From Lenzites betulinus (taxonomy: Eukaryota > Basidiomycota > Agaricomycetes > Polyporales > Polyporaceae): DNA of 64,000 bases. Below, piece by piece: positions 25,501 through 36,974 of the stretch (its first letter is position 1; the number at the start of each line of letters is the position of its first letter). The translations under genes were made by a program, and so were the position numbers. The DNA is taken from positions 639,156 to 703,155 of the forward strand of contig JABYQU010000015.1 in NCBI GenBank assembly GCA_022264855.1. The letters run 5' to 3'. A model generated the notes under the pieces. It was given only the letters and a program-made list of their open reading frames with translations, ran no database searches and was not told the DNA's origin.

Positions 25501-25721
25501 ACCCCGGCCCATACGAGTCAAGTACACTCCGGTGCAAACACCCGTGGTTCCCGGAGCGGCCGGGCGCGCGCGAAGAGGGGGGAAACTCCCGGCGTGGTCA
25601 GACCTCTACTACAGACTCGCGGGCACCCGACGACGACGACCAGCTGGCCTCCGCTCAAGACCACGCTGATGCACCTGCGCCGCGCAGGTCGACTCGATCC
25701 TCAGCGCGAGTAAAGAGATAG
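22590..25721 (+). CDS. Agaricomycete-type protein of unknown function with ATPYG repeats
   Basis: Function not recognised. The model starts MAQPPTPEEQLAQ, followed by a short coiled coil (LANTRKEEQNRALQEEMADL), then Gly/Ala/Thr/Pro/Tyr repeats (GAGAATPYG units, 22990-23270). A conserved-looking globular part follows: PTFDAAEVRLLGKKFGACIE, ELLPYILDEIYEFFPPKYHE, ARLLRWNITNLDEKYPTYPP, VLMVILFGPGSLACDKALRE, NAVLWGLTEVTPGLISFAAI and SIFILSPDTSFTPVGTMTGI. A long acidic, Pro-rich tail follows and ends near 25713 or 25721 depending on the last splice. From memory, proteins with the pattern LWG-TEVTPG-I-FAA and FLLSPDTEF occur as many paralogues in Agaricomycetes, often near transposons. Position beside a Plavaka gene suggests a transposon-associated gene. 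Exon boundaries after 25025 are uncertain. Confidence 0.65.
22990..23270 (+). repeat. Coding minisatellite, about 24-27 bp units (GAGAATPYG)
   Basis: Units such as gcgccgctaccccctacggcgcag repeat at least eight times and encode GAGAATPYG/GVGAATPYG, drifting to GTGTATPPYG at the 3' side. Unit length is a multiple of three throughout, which fits selection on a translated repeat. Confidence 0.8.
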
Positions 25722-26725
25722 GGTCGGCGTCGTAATAATTCTACTACTGTTCTACCATGTATAACATATCAAACTCGTCATCCAACGTCTATGCATGTTT
25801 GTATCCTCCAGGCGTGTCTCACTCCGAACTTTTGCGGCCGCAGATGAGGTGAATGCTTGTCGGGGACATGGGCGCCTGCACCAAAAAGGTCCGACCAAAA
25901 AGTCCCAGAACTTTCGAGGCATAAATTGCTAAGGAAAACGAAGCATTCAGGGACTTGTGGGATATGATCTACTACTATATTCCACAAAAATGTTGTTCTG
26001 CAGAGTAATATTGAAAGATACACGGGAGCTATGAGGCGAGCAAGTTCGAGCGCCCAAATCAAGCCAAGCGCCCAAATCGAGCCAAATCGGGCGAGCCTGC
26101 TTATAATCTGCTCATTCAAGCGCCATGGAGCTTATAATCGTATTATGATAATTATGAAAGATCATAAGCTAACCGCTTCATTGGTAAGAGTGTGATATCT
26201 TTACGGATTGTTATAAGCTGATTATGGAGTAGGGTGTAAATTTCCGACACAGGTTGACCGCGCCGACTTGACCAGACGGCAAATTGTCGTCGTTGCGCTT
26301 GTACAGTTGAAACTCGGGTGGTCACAGCGTTGTGGCGACGCAGGGCGTGATTTCGAGAGCAGTGCCTCACCGTAATGGAGAGTCTTCAGACGGCGCATTG
26401 AGCTATCGGTAGAATCCCGAGGGCCGTTGTGCAAAAATAGCATTCGCGGTGATTGGGTCCTGGCGGTCTTCAACGAAGCTTAGTCGTGGAATGCCAACTC
26501 TACACATCGTCGAAAGGCTTGGCATGGCTTCCCCGGCACTGGGCCCGGTTGCGATCCATGACGCCTCGAAGTGAATGACTGCTTGAGTTCGAAAACTTCG
26601 TTGATACGGACATGCTCACGAGTGATCGGACGCAATCATATCAATACATGGGTGGGCAGCGACGGCCCGTAAACCCTTGACATACCCTTACTCGTACACA
26701 ACTGCTGCATCGTTTGGCCCGGCAT
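25722..26725. other. Right flank of the transposon block
   Basis: No supported exon. A short tandem repeat (gcgcccaaatcaagccaa / gcgcccaaatcgagccaa) sits near 26050-26085. GCTTAT/ATAAGC words cluster at 26090-26230, several in opposite orientation to those at 15.67-15.82 kb. These could be subterminal motifs of the element or ordinary AT-rich flank. Confidence 0.35.
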
Positions 26726-28183
26726 TTACCAACCCATCTGTTCATACGTCCAGCCATTAATCTTCCCATGCTCGTTGGCGTAGTTGCAGAGCCGTTGGTT
26801 ACGGTCCAACGCGGTGATGCGCTTGACATCATCCGGGTCAAGGTCTAGAATCTGTGCCACAGCATAGCGGGTCAGCTAGTAGGACAAGCGCGTGATACGA
26901 CGGAAGACATACGGCCAAGTTGTCCTTCTGTCGCTGTTCGTTCGAACTTTTGGGCACAACAGAGACACCCCTAGCAACATGCCAGCTAAGAACAATTCGG
27001 CCTGGTGTAGCTTTGTATTTCTCCGCAAGCTCGATGATGGTTGGATCGGTGAGTACATTCTTGTAACCTGAGATATTGTCAATGTACAGCTCGTTTCCCC
27101 TTAACGGAAAGAACTATACCGGTAGGCGTGTACGCAGTGAGCGCGATGCCTTTCTTGTCGCAGTACTCTTTCAGCTCGGGCTGCGCCAGATATGGGTGCA
27201 ACCTATATATGCTCGGGTCACAAACATATCGTCAATGATCGGTACGCCACACTCACTCGACCTGATTGACAGCTGGGATGATTTTCGCTATTTCCAAGAG
27301 CTTCTCGAGGCTGTAAAGCCAATCGATGAACAAGTAGTCGTGCACGCTGTAAAGTCACGCACTTTTTCACAGAGAAGTTGCTGACCCCGATGGCCTTGGC
27401 CCTACCACTCTCGTAGATTTTCTCCATTTCAGCCCACGTTTCATTGAAGGTGGGACTATCAACGACGAGGAGATTTCCCTGCTCGTCCGTGGGTTCCAGG
27501 TCCCCCTCTGGTACGCGAGTGAGTATTATGACAGCTGACCAGGATACACTGTATGCTCACCAACTTGTTTGGATGTCTGAGGCCAGTGTATCAAATACTG
27601 AGAACAAGGTGTTAGATGAAGATACGTCATTAGCTACAGTGGGTAGATACCAAATCCACGTAGTCAGTCTCGAGGTTGGCAACGCTCTTCTGGAAGTACT
27701 CCTCCACGAACGGCGTGTGCTGGTGGCTGGAGGGGGTCAGCGTGGATAGTCGTGTAATGGTCCGGTCCATACGCACTGAAGTTTTGTGGTAATCCAAATC
27801 TCTTCGCGAGGTATTCCGGACTTCTTGATAGCAACAGCTGTGGTCTTTTCCGTACCTGCCGACTGGGTTCAACACATACGATATACGATGAGCATAGTGC
27901 AATTACCATAGATGTACGCCGTGTCGATCAATCTGTAGCCCACCTAGATAATATCGTCGTTAGTCAAGATGGCATGGGCCAATATTAACACAGGGCTCCT
28001 CACTTGCAGTGCGCTGAGCATAAATTTCCATCCATTTTCACGCTCTTCTTGGGTGTTGCCAGACCAACCGCCGAGACCTAACATTATGATATATCATTGC
28101 CTCATGGTACTGCAGGGGTCGCACATACCGACGGCAGGCATCAAAACGCCGTTGTTCAGCTTGATTTTGGGGACGTTAGCCAT
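26726..28183 (-). CDS. Aldo/keto reductase, GCY1/YPR1-like
   Basis: NADPH-dependent carbonyl reductase of the AKR superfamily. Spliced by eye, the protein reads [159 protein letters not shown] and [11 protein letters not shown]. The catalytic tetrad is present: Asp and Tyr in DTAYIYG, Lys in TTKL and His in LIHWP. The NADPH-binding PKSS..R is also present. About ten introns of roughly 50 nt break it up, so no single long ORF is visible, yet no inactivating change was found. It ends [10 protein letters not shown]. Substrate cannot be told. Confidence 0.88.
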
Positions 28184-28502
28184 TGGAAAAGAAGACTTGC
28201 GTCGCGAGATGATGGAGTACCTGGCTCCTGGGGTTCAGCCTTAAATGCCTGTGTCTGACCTGATGTCTTACCAAGCACCAAGGACCGCGCCGCTGAGCCG
28301 GAGCACCTGAGCATCTGATGCCTGGGAAACATCCTTTGGTTTGTGGTGGGTAGAGATGTCCGACTTATGAATAGCCATTGGTCGACCACGAGAGTTGAAG
28401 ACGGGTGATATAGCTGCGATAACGGCGACCACACGATCGGTATGCGGGTATGGAACTGTGAGGACAAACAGTTCCTGTAGCATTCAATGTGATCTGGCAA
28501 AG
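28184..28502. other. Short intergenic region
   Basis: Between the start of the aldo/keto reductase and the stop of the CCDC97-like gene, both on the minus strand. It must hold the reductase promoter; no motif stood out. Confidence 0.4.
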
Positions 28503-29247
28503 TCAGTCTTCCTCCTCCTCGTCATCAAACCACCTTTCCTCGGCATCTCTGTCGAGATCTCCATCCCAGCGCTCCTCCCAATCAACCTTGTCGTAGTCAA
28601 TCGACTACTCGCGTACCAGCATCAATTAGCGGGAAACCGTCTCTCTGAATACATACACTTACCTCGAGGAAACCATATATGAATTGCTCCCTGACCGACC
28701 TGACAAATGACTGCTCGACTTCCGAGGGGTCTGGGTCTTCAGGAACCTCCTCGTCCTCGGAGTCACTCTCATCCTCCTCCGGGAGTGATTCAATGTATTC
28801 CGCTCGTTGCCTTCGTATAGTCCTCACGCGCTCGGATTCGCGTTCCTCTTCGTAATCACCGAGTAGAGAACCTAGGTTCCCCACCTTTTGCTTGCCATCG
28901 CCCAAAAAATGCCTCGCTGCCCACTCCCTTTCCTCCTTCGCCTGCTCCGTCCCGGGCCGTTCCCTGCCTTCCCACAAAGCCGGCCACATTGACTTCGCAT
29001 TAGTTAAGGAGAGCTCCGTAGGACTGGAGTCCACATATTTAAGCCTCCTGTTCCGAATGATCGATACTGATGTTCTTTGTTTGGGCGTTGTGTTCGCAGA
29101 GAAGAGCGCAAGAAGCTGAGGAGGCAAAGCTCGGACATGCTGCTGCAAAAACTCTATAGGCGCGGTGTGTGGCGATGGTTCGTATGCATCAGGAAGACCG
29201 AGGTATCTGAGGACGGGAGAGAAGCTCGTAGTATTAGACGGAGACAT
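28503..29247 (-). CDS. CCDC97-like protein
   Basis: The C-terminal block SEVEQSFVRSVREQFIYGFL, then an intron, then ESIDYDKVDWEERWDGDLDR and DAEERWFDDEEEED matches the conserved end of the CCDC97 family. The N-terminus (MSPSNTTSFSPVLRYLGLPD, LPPQLLALFSANTTPKQRTS) is compatible. CCDC97 has been linked to the spliceosome in animals; a role here is inferred by family only. The middle is charged and acidic (LPEEDESDSEDEEVPEDPDP) and may be disordered. The intron has a gtaagt donor and a cgagtag acceptor. The gene is divergent from the hydrolase gene over 228 bp. Confidence 0.75.
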
Positions 29248-29475
29248 GGTGGTCGCGTTAGAACCTCAGTTGAAGCGCGTTTCCCGATGGATTTGACCCC
29301 GGGCGCTAGCCCTGTCCGCGAAACCCGGGAGGGTCACATGACGCACGCGTAGCGCGTCCACACCTAATATGGAAATTCCCGCCACTGGCAACTGCGGGCA
29401 GCATCGCCGCGTTCACAGCTCAGCGTCCTGCTCTTTCCACAGCGCGCTCGTCTTGTGTGATGCAGTACCACCAAC

Positions 29476-31109
29476 ATGCAAGCCACATCACCAACACTTT
29501 CTGCTGAGCAGGCCGCCGCGTCTCCTGCTACTTCTGCAGACCTTGTCTTGCTTGTCTTCATACACGGGTGCGAGACCTCGCAACTTGTCCACTATACAGT
29601 GCATCATTGACACTCGATCAGTTTCAAAGGCACAGACTCCACGTTCGCTGAATTCCCACAACGACTTCAGCATATCTTGACCGAAACGCTCGCGAATACA
29701 ACTGTTGAGAGTATCGTGTTTCCTGCATATGAGGTGTGTGTGTATGAATAGTGAACCCGGCGACGTGCTCTGACCTCTACGCGCATTAGACAAAGGGTGA
29801 ACTCGTGAGTCCGTTCTGCGTAGCAATGATGCCGAACTGGTCTAAACTCTTGAGGGTCAGAATGCGGCCGTGACTCGGTTTGCGGATTGGTTGACCGATC
29901 TCACTGTGAGACGAGAGGTTGCCAATGGTATAGGAGGTGGTGCAGGCAAGGCCAACATCGTCCTATGCGGTCATAGGTACGCCGTCTTCAATGTAAACTC
30001 AATCCATTCTGACCTGCTAGACAGTATGGGAGGTCTCCTTGCGGCCGACTCCTTAATCGAGTTCGTGAATACACGGCCCGATAAACTCGCTCCTCTGTGG
30101 CCTAACATTGTTGCATGTATTGCGTTTGATACACCCGTTAGTTGCCCACTTCTGTCCCTGTATATTTGCCTAACGTTAGTATATAGTACCTAGGTCTCCA
30201 CCCCTTCGTCTTCAAGAACAGCGCAACCCAGGCCGCAAGTTATGTTCGCTCGGCCACCAATGTCTTAAGCGGCTTCAAGGGATGGGGTGTAAAGACTACG
30301 ACCGCTACATCGTCGACTCCTGCTGCGTCTGCCGCCGCAGCTGGAGCTCAAACTACAACCACTACGACCACTTCTGTGTGGCAGAAGTGGGCCCCTGCAG
30401 CGTATGCAGTTGGCGGCGCGCTTCTTGCGGGAGCCGCAGCCGGGACTGCGTACTACAAACGGGACGATATCGGAGTCGGCTACACATGGGTCTCCGACCA
30501 CATGAAGTACGTCGGTAACCTATGGAACCAAGCTGAGCTGGAGGAGCGGCTGAGGAAGCTGCTGGAGATCGAGTCCAGTATGGGTGTCCTGTTTCACACG
30601 TACGTTAGCCCGTTCGTCCGACGCCAGTTCATCGAGCTCACTAGCATCACAGATTCTACACATACCTCCCGCCCAACCCGCCGTCGTATCCATCCCCGCG
30701 AACGTTTGCTGTGCTGCCCAGGCCAAACACTCCTCTCGGCGCTCACTTCGTCGCAAGTCGCAACACGCTCGCCTCTGACGAGATTCAGGCGCACACGGGG
30801 ATGTTCGACGGCAAGCTGAACGATGGTTACTACGAGCTAGGACTGTCGACGGCTCAGCTCGTCCGGGTAGCTGTGCAACGCCATCGAGCCGCCACGATGA
30901 ACGGGCAGCACCCAAGCAAATCACCGCCCTTGCAGGAGAAGACCACAGGGGGGCAGCCGCTTCCATCGGTACAAGAGGAGTCGCTATCTGAGGAGACAGA
31001 AACTTCTGCTCGGACTGGTCTTGATACAGAGGCTGCCCCCGTTTCCTCGCTTGATGGAGAAGCACTACCGGCGGCCGCCGCAGAGCCTTTGACCGAGGTC
31101 CAGACGTAG
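29476..31109 (+). CDS. Alpha/beta hydrolase (DUF676-like) with one membrane segment
   Basis: A lipase-type serine hydrolase is suggested by the oxyanion motif LVLLVFIHG near the N-terminus and the nucleophile elbow LCGHSMGG, which is formed across an intron at about 29974-30024. Spliced exons continue GLLAADSLIEFVNTRPDKLA, VACIAFDTP and YLGLHPFVFKNSATQAASYV. A Ser/Thr/Ala-rich linker is followed by a probable transmembrane segment (WAPAAYAVGGALLAGAAAGT) and then a soluble part (VSDHMKYVGNLWNQAELEER, LPRPNTPLGAHFVASRNTLA). The C-terminal tail is low complexity. Proteins of this build are widespread in fungi but uncharacterised; membrane lipid metabolism is a guess. It is convergent with NAA10, 101 bp apart. 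Confidence 0.75.
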
Positions 31110-31210
31110 AACGGTCAATTTCACGGTAGGATGGTTTATGTAACACACCATGTAGTGTATATATGTAGCGCAGAACACGCGGTTGTACGATACATGCGAT
31201 GTTGTTTACC

Positions 31211-31958
31211 CTACCTCGCAAGATCCTTGAGTGACAGCCGCATAGCATACGCGTCCTCTCCATCCGCATCTACAGGCCGTGGCGTATGTCAGCATTCTAT
31301 GCATGCCGTGTGTGAGGGTTGCACTCACAGTAAGCCTTTTCAATGTCCCTGACCGTGAAGCCCAGCGTGTCGCGGTACAGACCAAGCGCGGCGCGGTTCG
31401 ACTTTCGTACATGCAGGGATACGTAGGACGCCTTGTACACGGTCGCCATTGCCTCCTCTGCATCTTCCCATCAACACGGAGTCCATGCATACGGGCGGGA
31501 GGTAATAACTCACGCGACTGCAGCATGAGCCTTTTTGCCAGCCCAAGCCGGCGGTATGACCGCAGGACGGAGATGGAGGTGACATGCCCATGAGCTTCGT
31601 CGTCATCTGGCAAGTCTTCTTCCCTGCCATCCCTGGGTTTGAGTCAGCGTGCCGCCTCTGAAGTATGCGCTCACTCACATCTTCGCCAGGATGTACCCCA
31701 CGATTTTCCCGTCCTCCTCCGCGACGTAGGACAATTGAGGCCAGGTTAGAGCATGGTACATGTCTGTAGCATCTCGTTTATTCAGGTTGGATAGGGAAAG
31801 GGCAACAGGCCACGTACAATACTTCAGCGTGTAGTTTTCAGGGAGGTTTTGCAGGTTGCATGCTTGCATGCCCAAGAGGTCGTCTACCTGGCGGCCTTGA
31901 GAGGCCGCTCACCACAGATGACAGTATGCTTACCTACCCGTACCAGTCTAATGTTCAT
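31211..31958 (-). CDS. NAA10: N-terminal acetyltransferase NatA catalytic subunit (ARD1/NAA10)
   Basis: The enzyme acetylates Ser, Ala, Thr, Gly or Val N-termini co-translationally, in a complex with NAA15 on the ribosome. The spliced protein reads [120 protein letters not shown] and [20 protein letters not shown]. The acetyl-CoA loop RRLGLA (Q/RxxGxG/A) and the ARD1-type substrate motif LPENY are intact. The GNAT fold is complete; there is almost no C-terminal tail beyond it. Five or six introns are present. Confidence 0.95.
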
Positions 31959-32386
31959 GACGATGTCGAGGCCTAGAGACGGCGAGCGAAGGGTTGCGGA
32001 AAGAGAGCAAGGGTGGCTGAACCGTATGTTACGCGCACTTGGCAGATCCACATCTGCTCACTTGCGGTAGACGCCCGTCTACAGTAGCACTGGTGCGGCC
32101 CGCCAGATCGAATGCAGTGTGAAGTATAAGTTCAAGACATGACGTTCTACGAAGCCTATAGAGAGTGCGCGAATGCTACATAGAATACAACTGTGCGCAT
32201 ACAGAGGAACAAGCCTCAACAAAGCCAGGAATCCAGGGTGTGAATGAAGAGAACAGTTCGTAACGAACAGGGATAACTCGGTGTACGGGGGTCGTGTGGT
32301 ATATACATTACTAGCGGCAAGATAGCATGAGAGACGGAGGACAGGATAGAAAGTGTGAGAGGATACGGGATGGCCTGATACACGGC
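31959..32386. other. Intergenic region upstream of NAA10
   Basis: This holds the NAA10 promoter and the 3' flank of GRR1, both on the minus strand. No coding exon or repeat was recognised. Confidence 0.4.
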
Positions 32387-35349
32387 CTAGTGTCCATGAG
32401 TGTCAACGTCGCGGCCGTTCAATCCAGCTGCACCGTCCGCACCACTACCGCCAGCGGGGCGACCGCCGAAGAATGTCTCAGCGGCGGCGAATGTGTTACG
32501 CAGCGTCCTCTTCACACTCCGCCCCCTTGCATCGGTCTCGATCATGGGGTTCGTGCCCGCGAAAGCAGAGTGCACGGACTCTTGCAGCTCCCGCGTGTTC
32601 GATGCTGGGGACAAGGAGCGGGGTGATGTTTCTCTGAGGACTGAGAACCCTATAGTGCCGTCAGGGTGGTGATGAGGGCGCATATAGGAATTCGACGCGT
32701 CATGGAGGATGGGTGGGCGGCCGGGCACGAAGTCGGGTCGCGGATCGCGATGGTGTGGTGCGTGACGAGGTTCGAAGACGGCCATGCCGAGACTGGCTTG
32801 TACGGGAGCGGTCAGATTGCGAGTGGGAGAACTGGTAGACGCGGCGGGATACGAGTTCTCCATGGCGGGCCCGGGGTCGCGACGGCCATGGTTTTGGACG
32901 AGTATAGTACTCGGACCCGGACCTGCCCCACGTCCGTGTCCGATCTCTGCGTAGATGAGGTCGGGTGTCATGACTCCGTTCCGCATGCCATTTGCCTCCG
33001 CGTACGTACGGAAGAAGGTCGTGCCAGTGGAGTGATTTGTACCTCCACTACGGTTGGACGCCGCTTCGCTCGGGGTAGGAGATGTCGATTGCTCGACGAG
33101 AGGCTGCTGTCCAAACCCACGGCGGGGTCGTGAGGGTCCTGCAGCATCCAACCAGGTTGGAGGCCCGGCAATCTGGGCACGGGGCTGAGCGCGGGTGGTA
33201 GGGTGCCGCCTGGGCTCTCGTGTCATTACGAACTCTCTGCCTGGTGGATGAAATGGACGATTGGTGGCGGGCTCTTCGTGTGCGGGACGAACGTGGTGTC
33301 GAGGCGTTCCGTGTGTGTAGTGGTTTCCAGGCGCGACAAACACCTCTGAAGCTGTGTCGTCCTTGTCATCCTCGTCGTCGTCTTCATCTATAGCGACGGC
33401 CTCGTCCGTAGGTGCTCCCGGGCGGACTGTTTCTACGTCATCGAAGTCGTCTTCATAATCCGTGTCGTTCGATGTTAGGAGCTCGTTGGTGATAGTGTTG
33501 AAGAGCTCTGCAAGAAAGTCTCGGAGCTTGGCCACTCCGTGCCCGGAGTACACGCAGAACGCGGCACGTTGTTGCGTGTTGAACTCCTATAATATAGTAT
33601 GAGCGATACCACAGCTATGATGATGGAACGGGGCGCACTGGAGGAGGTGAGCGACAAAACTGCTGCAATTCAGCCCTCCGGAATGCCGGGATACCCGTCA
33701 AGCTCAGGTGCGTCAATTTCGGGAGCTTTTGGAGGAGGAAATGAATTGCCATGACGGATATTTGTTCGCAGTACGATAGATGAATGCGTTCCAGAGTAGC
33801 ATGTCGCTCCCCTAAGGCCTGGATGGCTTGGTCTGTCAGGTTGTTGACGCGTACGAGCCCTATGCGGCGCAGCTTCGGAAGACTTGAGAGCTCAAAGACC
33901 GACATGTCTGTGAGCTGCAGGCAGTCTACGCGCAAAGACATGATGAGAATAACACACTATCAGGCACAAACCAGGATGCTTACTCGCGAGGTCGATATAG
34001 CGAAGCCGTGTACACGACCTCACAAGGCTGTTGATGGAGCGATCGGTGATAGATACCGCATGGCCAAGATGAAGATAATGTAGACCCTTGCCGAGTCGAC
34101 AGATGCTCTCCACAGCGGTGTCCGTGAGTTGCGTGCATTTGGCTAGTACAAGATTGCGGATCTTCGGGGCGGCGGACACGATGCCTTCAATAGCCTCGTC
34201 TGTGATCAGGCCACATGCGGTGAGGTCGAGCATGCGTAGCTGTTCGAACTGCTGGGGGACTTTGAGGAGCTGGGCATCCGGTGTTGCGTAAGGTGCGGAG
34301 TTGAATGGATTCACGGCGGGGGTAGGAAGAGGGCCGTCACGTTTCGGGGGAGAGGGGAAGGCCGCGTCTGTGAGCTCCGTACACTGGGACAGCCGCATCT
34401 CGCGCATTTGGACGGAATACGTCCACAACTCGCGTACGCTGCTGTCAGTGATACCCTTGCAGTTATTGAGATCGATCTCCAGTAGGAGCGGACAGGATCG
34501 CGCCAAAGCCGAGATGGACACGTCTGTGATTTGCTCGACATTGCTGAGTTTGACGCGACGGAGGAAGGAGCAGTTGTGCGCCAGTGCCACGACAGATACA
34601 TCGGTCAAGTTCTTGCACCCAGTGAGATTGATTCCCTGCAAGCGCTTCGCGGACATCGCGACCGCTACAATAGTCCTGTCCGTGACCTCTGCTACCCCGG
34701 TGAGATCAAGCGCAACAAGGTTGGGGCATTGAGGGAGAACGCGCATGAGGCCCTCATCGGAGAGTGCTGTACAATGCATGAGGGTAAGCCGCTCCAGCCG
34801 GACGCATTGTGCGAGGCGTGAAAAAAGGGAGTCGGAAAGGTCTTGTGCGACATTGAGGAAGTTCAGTCGGCGGATGAACTGCGCGTACACAAAGGTCTGA
34901 TCTTCTCTGGATAATATGCGCATCATCTTCACGAGGGTTGGAACCTTGGAGAAGTGCGGCCGATACCAGAGGAGCTCAACGGAGCACTCGCACCAGGCAC
35001 GAGAGACAAGGAGGGCGTGGTAGAGGTCGCGGGAGGAGTGGACATGCTTGAGGATGTGAATCAATATTTCGGGCGGAAGACGAGATGCTTGTGAGGGTGC
35101 AGGATGAGAGCGAGAGTCAGTTGAACGGAGACTGAGCCGATGCGACCACTGGGCGGGAATGATGTCCGCGGTGCCCTCGCCTTCGGGGAAGAAGGCGGAT
35201 TTGCTAACGTATTCGTCGTCGTCATCGGAGAGCGATGTTGTAGACTGCGCAGGAGAGGCTCTGGAGTACATGATGGAGGAAGGACAAGGAGGCGAGGAGC
35301 CCTTTGGCAGTGGTTGGAACTTGGAACGGACGAGCGGCGGTAAGTACAT
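32387..35349 (-). CDS. GRR1: F-box/leucine-rich-repeat protein GRR1 of an SCF ubiquitin ligase
   Basis: Substrate receptor of SCF-Grr1, which in yeast degrades G1 cyclins and links nutrient sensing to the cell cycle. After a disordered N-terminus comes the F-box (ASRLPPEILIHILKHVHSSR, LYHALLVSRAWCECSVELLW) that binds Skp1. About a dozen cysteine-containing LRRs follow, such as LVALDLTGVAEVTDRTIVAV, LQGINLTGCKNLTDVSVVAL, LRRVKLSNVEQITDVSISAL, LRMLDLTACGLITDEAIEGI and LERIHLSYCEQISVMAIHFL. An LRR-adjacent block FRRAELQQFCRSPPPEFNTQ, QRAAFCVYSGHGVAKLRDFL closes the domain. The rest is a Pro/Arg/His-rich tail ending GRDVDTHGH. Introns lie near 33910-33985 and 33588-33652. The tail is long relative to yeast Grr1 but ordinary for basidiomycetes. 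Confidence 0.94.
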
Positions 35350-35446
35350 GGTGATGGCGGCACGTGGGCTCTAGGAGGATGCGACTGTGCTTACGTCAGC
35401 ACCGGGGCTGCCATGTCGGGCAGGCAAGGCGACCGCGCTTCCTCCC
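35350..35446. promoter_or_regulatory. Compact divergent promoter between GRR1 and an unknown gene
   Basis: Only 97 bp separate the two start codons. Within it are a cacgtg E-box (near 35361) and a cttacgtcag CRE/AP1-like site (near 35390). Roles are inferred from motif identity only. Confidence 0.4.
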
Positions 35447-36283
35447 ATGCAGAAGCCGAGCGAAGGCCCCAGCGGGGCAAGCTCTGCTGCTGCTGCTGCA
35501 GCCGAGCCTGCTGAGCAGATCCCTCTCGCGACCATCGTGATCACTGCGCCATCCTCCCCGGAGGATTCCCCCAAATCTTCACAATCACACCTCCCGTCCT
35601 CGCTCGCCCGGACCTCCGAGGTACGCACGCTATCAGATGTGACATCCCGCGCTCCGGTCGTTACAACCTCTCCTGCAAACACTCCTGTGCCTGCGGCTCG
35701 TCCCATGCCACCAACTCCGTTTGAGCAACGCCTCGCAGCTGCGGATCTGCCCAACCATGGCCCGGAACTCTTCGAAGCCCGGAAAGCCCTGTGGCGTCAA
35801 CCCGGTTCGCATGCACGCGTCCCGCCACAACCAAACCTATCCCAGCAGAAACTCGAACACATACTCGCAACACCCGGAGCCCTCGAAAGCGACAAGACTT
35901 GGGCGGCAGGAATAGACAGAGTTTGGGACGGTTTAGTGGGCGGGGCAAGGCTCAGACATCATCTGCCGCTTGCGCTTGTCGTGCGTATTTTTCTGCGCAG
36001 GGTTTTCAGCTGATGTTCATGTGGGCCGTCCTGCAAGATCAAGATACTGCAAGCCGGATGGATACGCGAAGGTACATGGCCCAGAGGGGCTGTCGTCGCC
36101 GATTCCGACGATACAAATGACCAAGTTGTCGAAGCTACTGGAAAGCAAACCTTCGTGCTTTCGACAGCAACCGACTATACGCCGTCTGTGACGACACCCG
36201 GTTCCACCTACGCATTTGGTACGCCGGAACATGTAGAGACCAAGAACGAGGCAGAGGCTGTACGAAATAAGGGATCATGCTAG
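35447..36283 (+). CDS. Hypothetical protein, two exons
   Basis: Function not recognised. The first in-frame ATG is at 35447 (MQKPSEGPSGASS); upstream codons of the frame have only a GTG. A Ser/Pro/Ala-rich N-terminal part leads to a more ordered segment LPNHGPELFEARKALWRQPG, LSQQKLEHILATPGALESDK, TWAAGIDRVWDGLVGGARLR and HHLPLALV. Skipping a 55-nt intron (gtgcgt donor, tgcaag acceptor, about 35980-36038) restores a clean frame: IKILQAGWIREGTWPRGAVV, ADSDDTNDQVVEATGKQTFV and then a short tail ending AVRNKGSC. The splice rescue and amino-acid composition argue that it is real. The pattern LPL-LV followed by K-LQAGWIR-GTWP suggests a conserved basidiomycete domain. Confidence 0.65.
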
Positions 36284-36516
36284 CTCTTTTCATTCGCAGT
36301 TTGGCTGTACAAGAGACTCACCGGTATCACAGGGTGAATAAGGCTCACGCGTGGCTGACGTTCCGAAATCCAGTGTACACGGTCAATACAACGACATGCA
36401 GCTCGAGAGCATAGTCCACAAAAGTGCGATGGTAGCCGGGAAGTTTATTGGTAGGTGCACGACCATCGAGCATGGATGTGCCATGCATGATGAGCAAGTC
36501 ATGACGGTCCCTTCAC

Positions 36517-36974
36517 TCAAGTTCGGGATGGTGGCGAGACCTTTTGAGCGAAGCAAATCATTAGACGGAATGCCGCAGTCAGCGGACGACGTACCAGAAT
36601 AACACCATCTCCTCTCACAAAAAGCATATCCATTTTCCGTTTCGCAATCTTAAAAACGCAAGTTCACTGTAGGACTCAGCACGCCAGGGCAGCCATTACT
36701 CACGTTGACCGTCGTATGCCCTTCTGGTGCGCCCTCAACTTGGTCAATAATCATTATGGTCTCCTCGACGTCGCTCAGGATCAAATTCATATGTCCGTCA
36801 TATGCCTGCATGCATGGACTTCAGTAGCAGAACGTTGATGTGCACGCAACCGATACGGACATGAAGGATCCCATTGAGCTCCCTGTCTCCTCGAAGTTTG
36901 ACAAAAACGCGTTCGCTCAAAGACAGTCGAATGAGATCAAAAGGCTCCTGGATGCCGTTGGCAGCAGCGTCCAT
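36517..36974 (-). CDS. LSM3: U6 snRNA-associated Sm-like protein LSm3
   Basis: LSm3 is a subunit of the Lsm2-8 ring on U6 snRNA and of the cytoplasmic Lsm1-7 ring in mRNA decay. Four small exons assemble to [90 protein letters not shown] and VSPPSRT. Sm1 ([20 protein letters not shown]) and Sm2 ([14 protein letters not shown]) motifs are complete, and the length is normal for LSm3. The exons are too short to appear as a long ORF. The gene is divergent from U1-C, with 189 bp between start codons. Confidence 0.93.

Noticed and set aside
26726..28183. Aldo/keto reductase as a pseudogene because no frame is long
   Set aside because: Splicing about ten short introns restores every motif and a normal C-terminus, so it looks intact.
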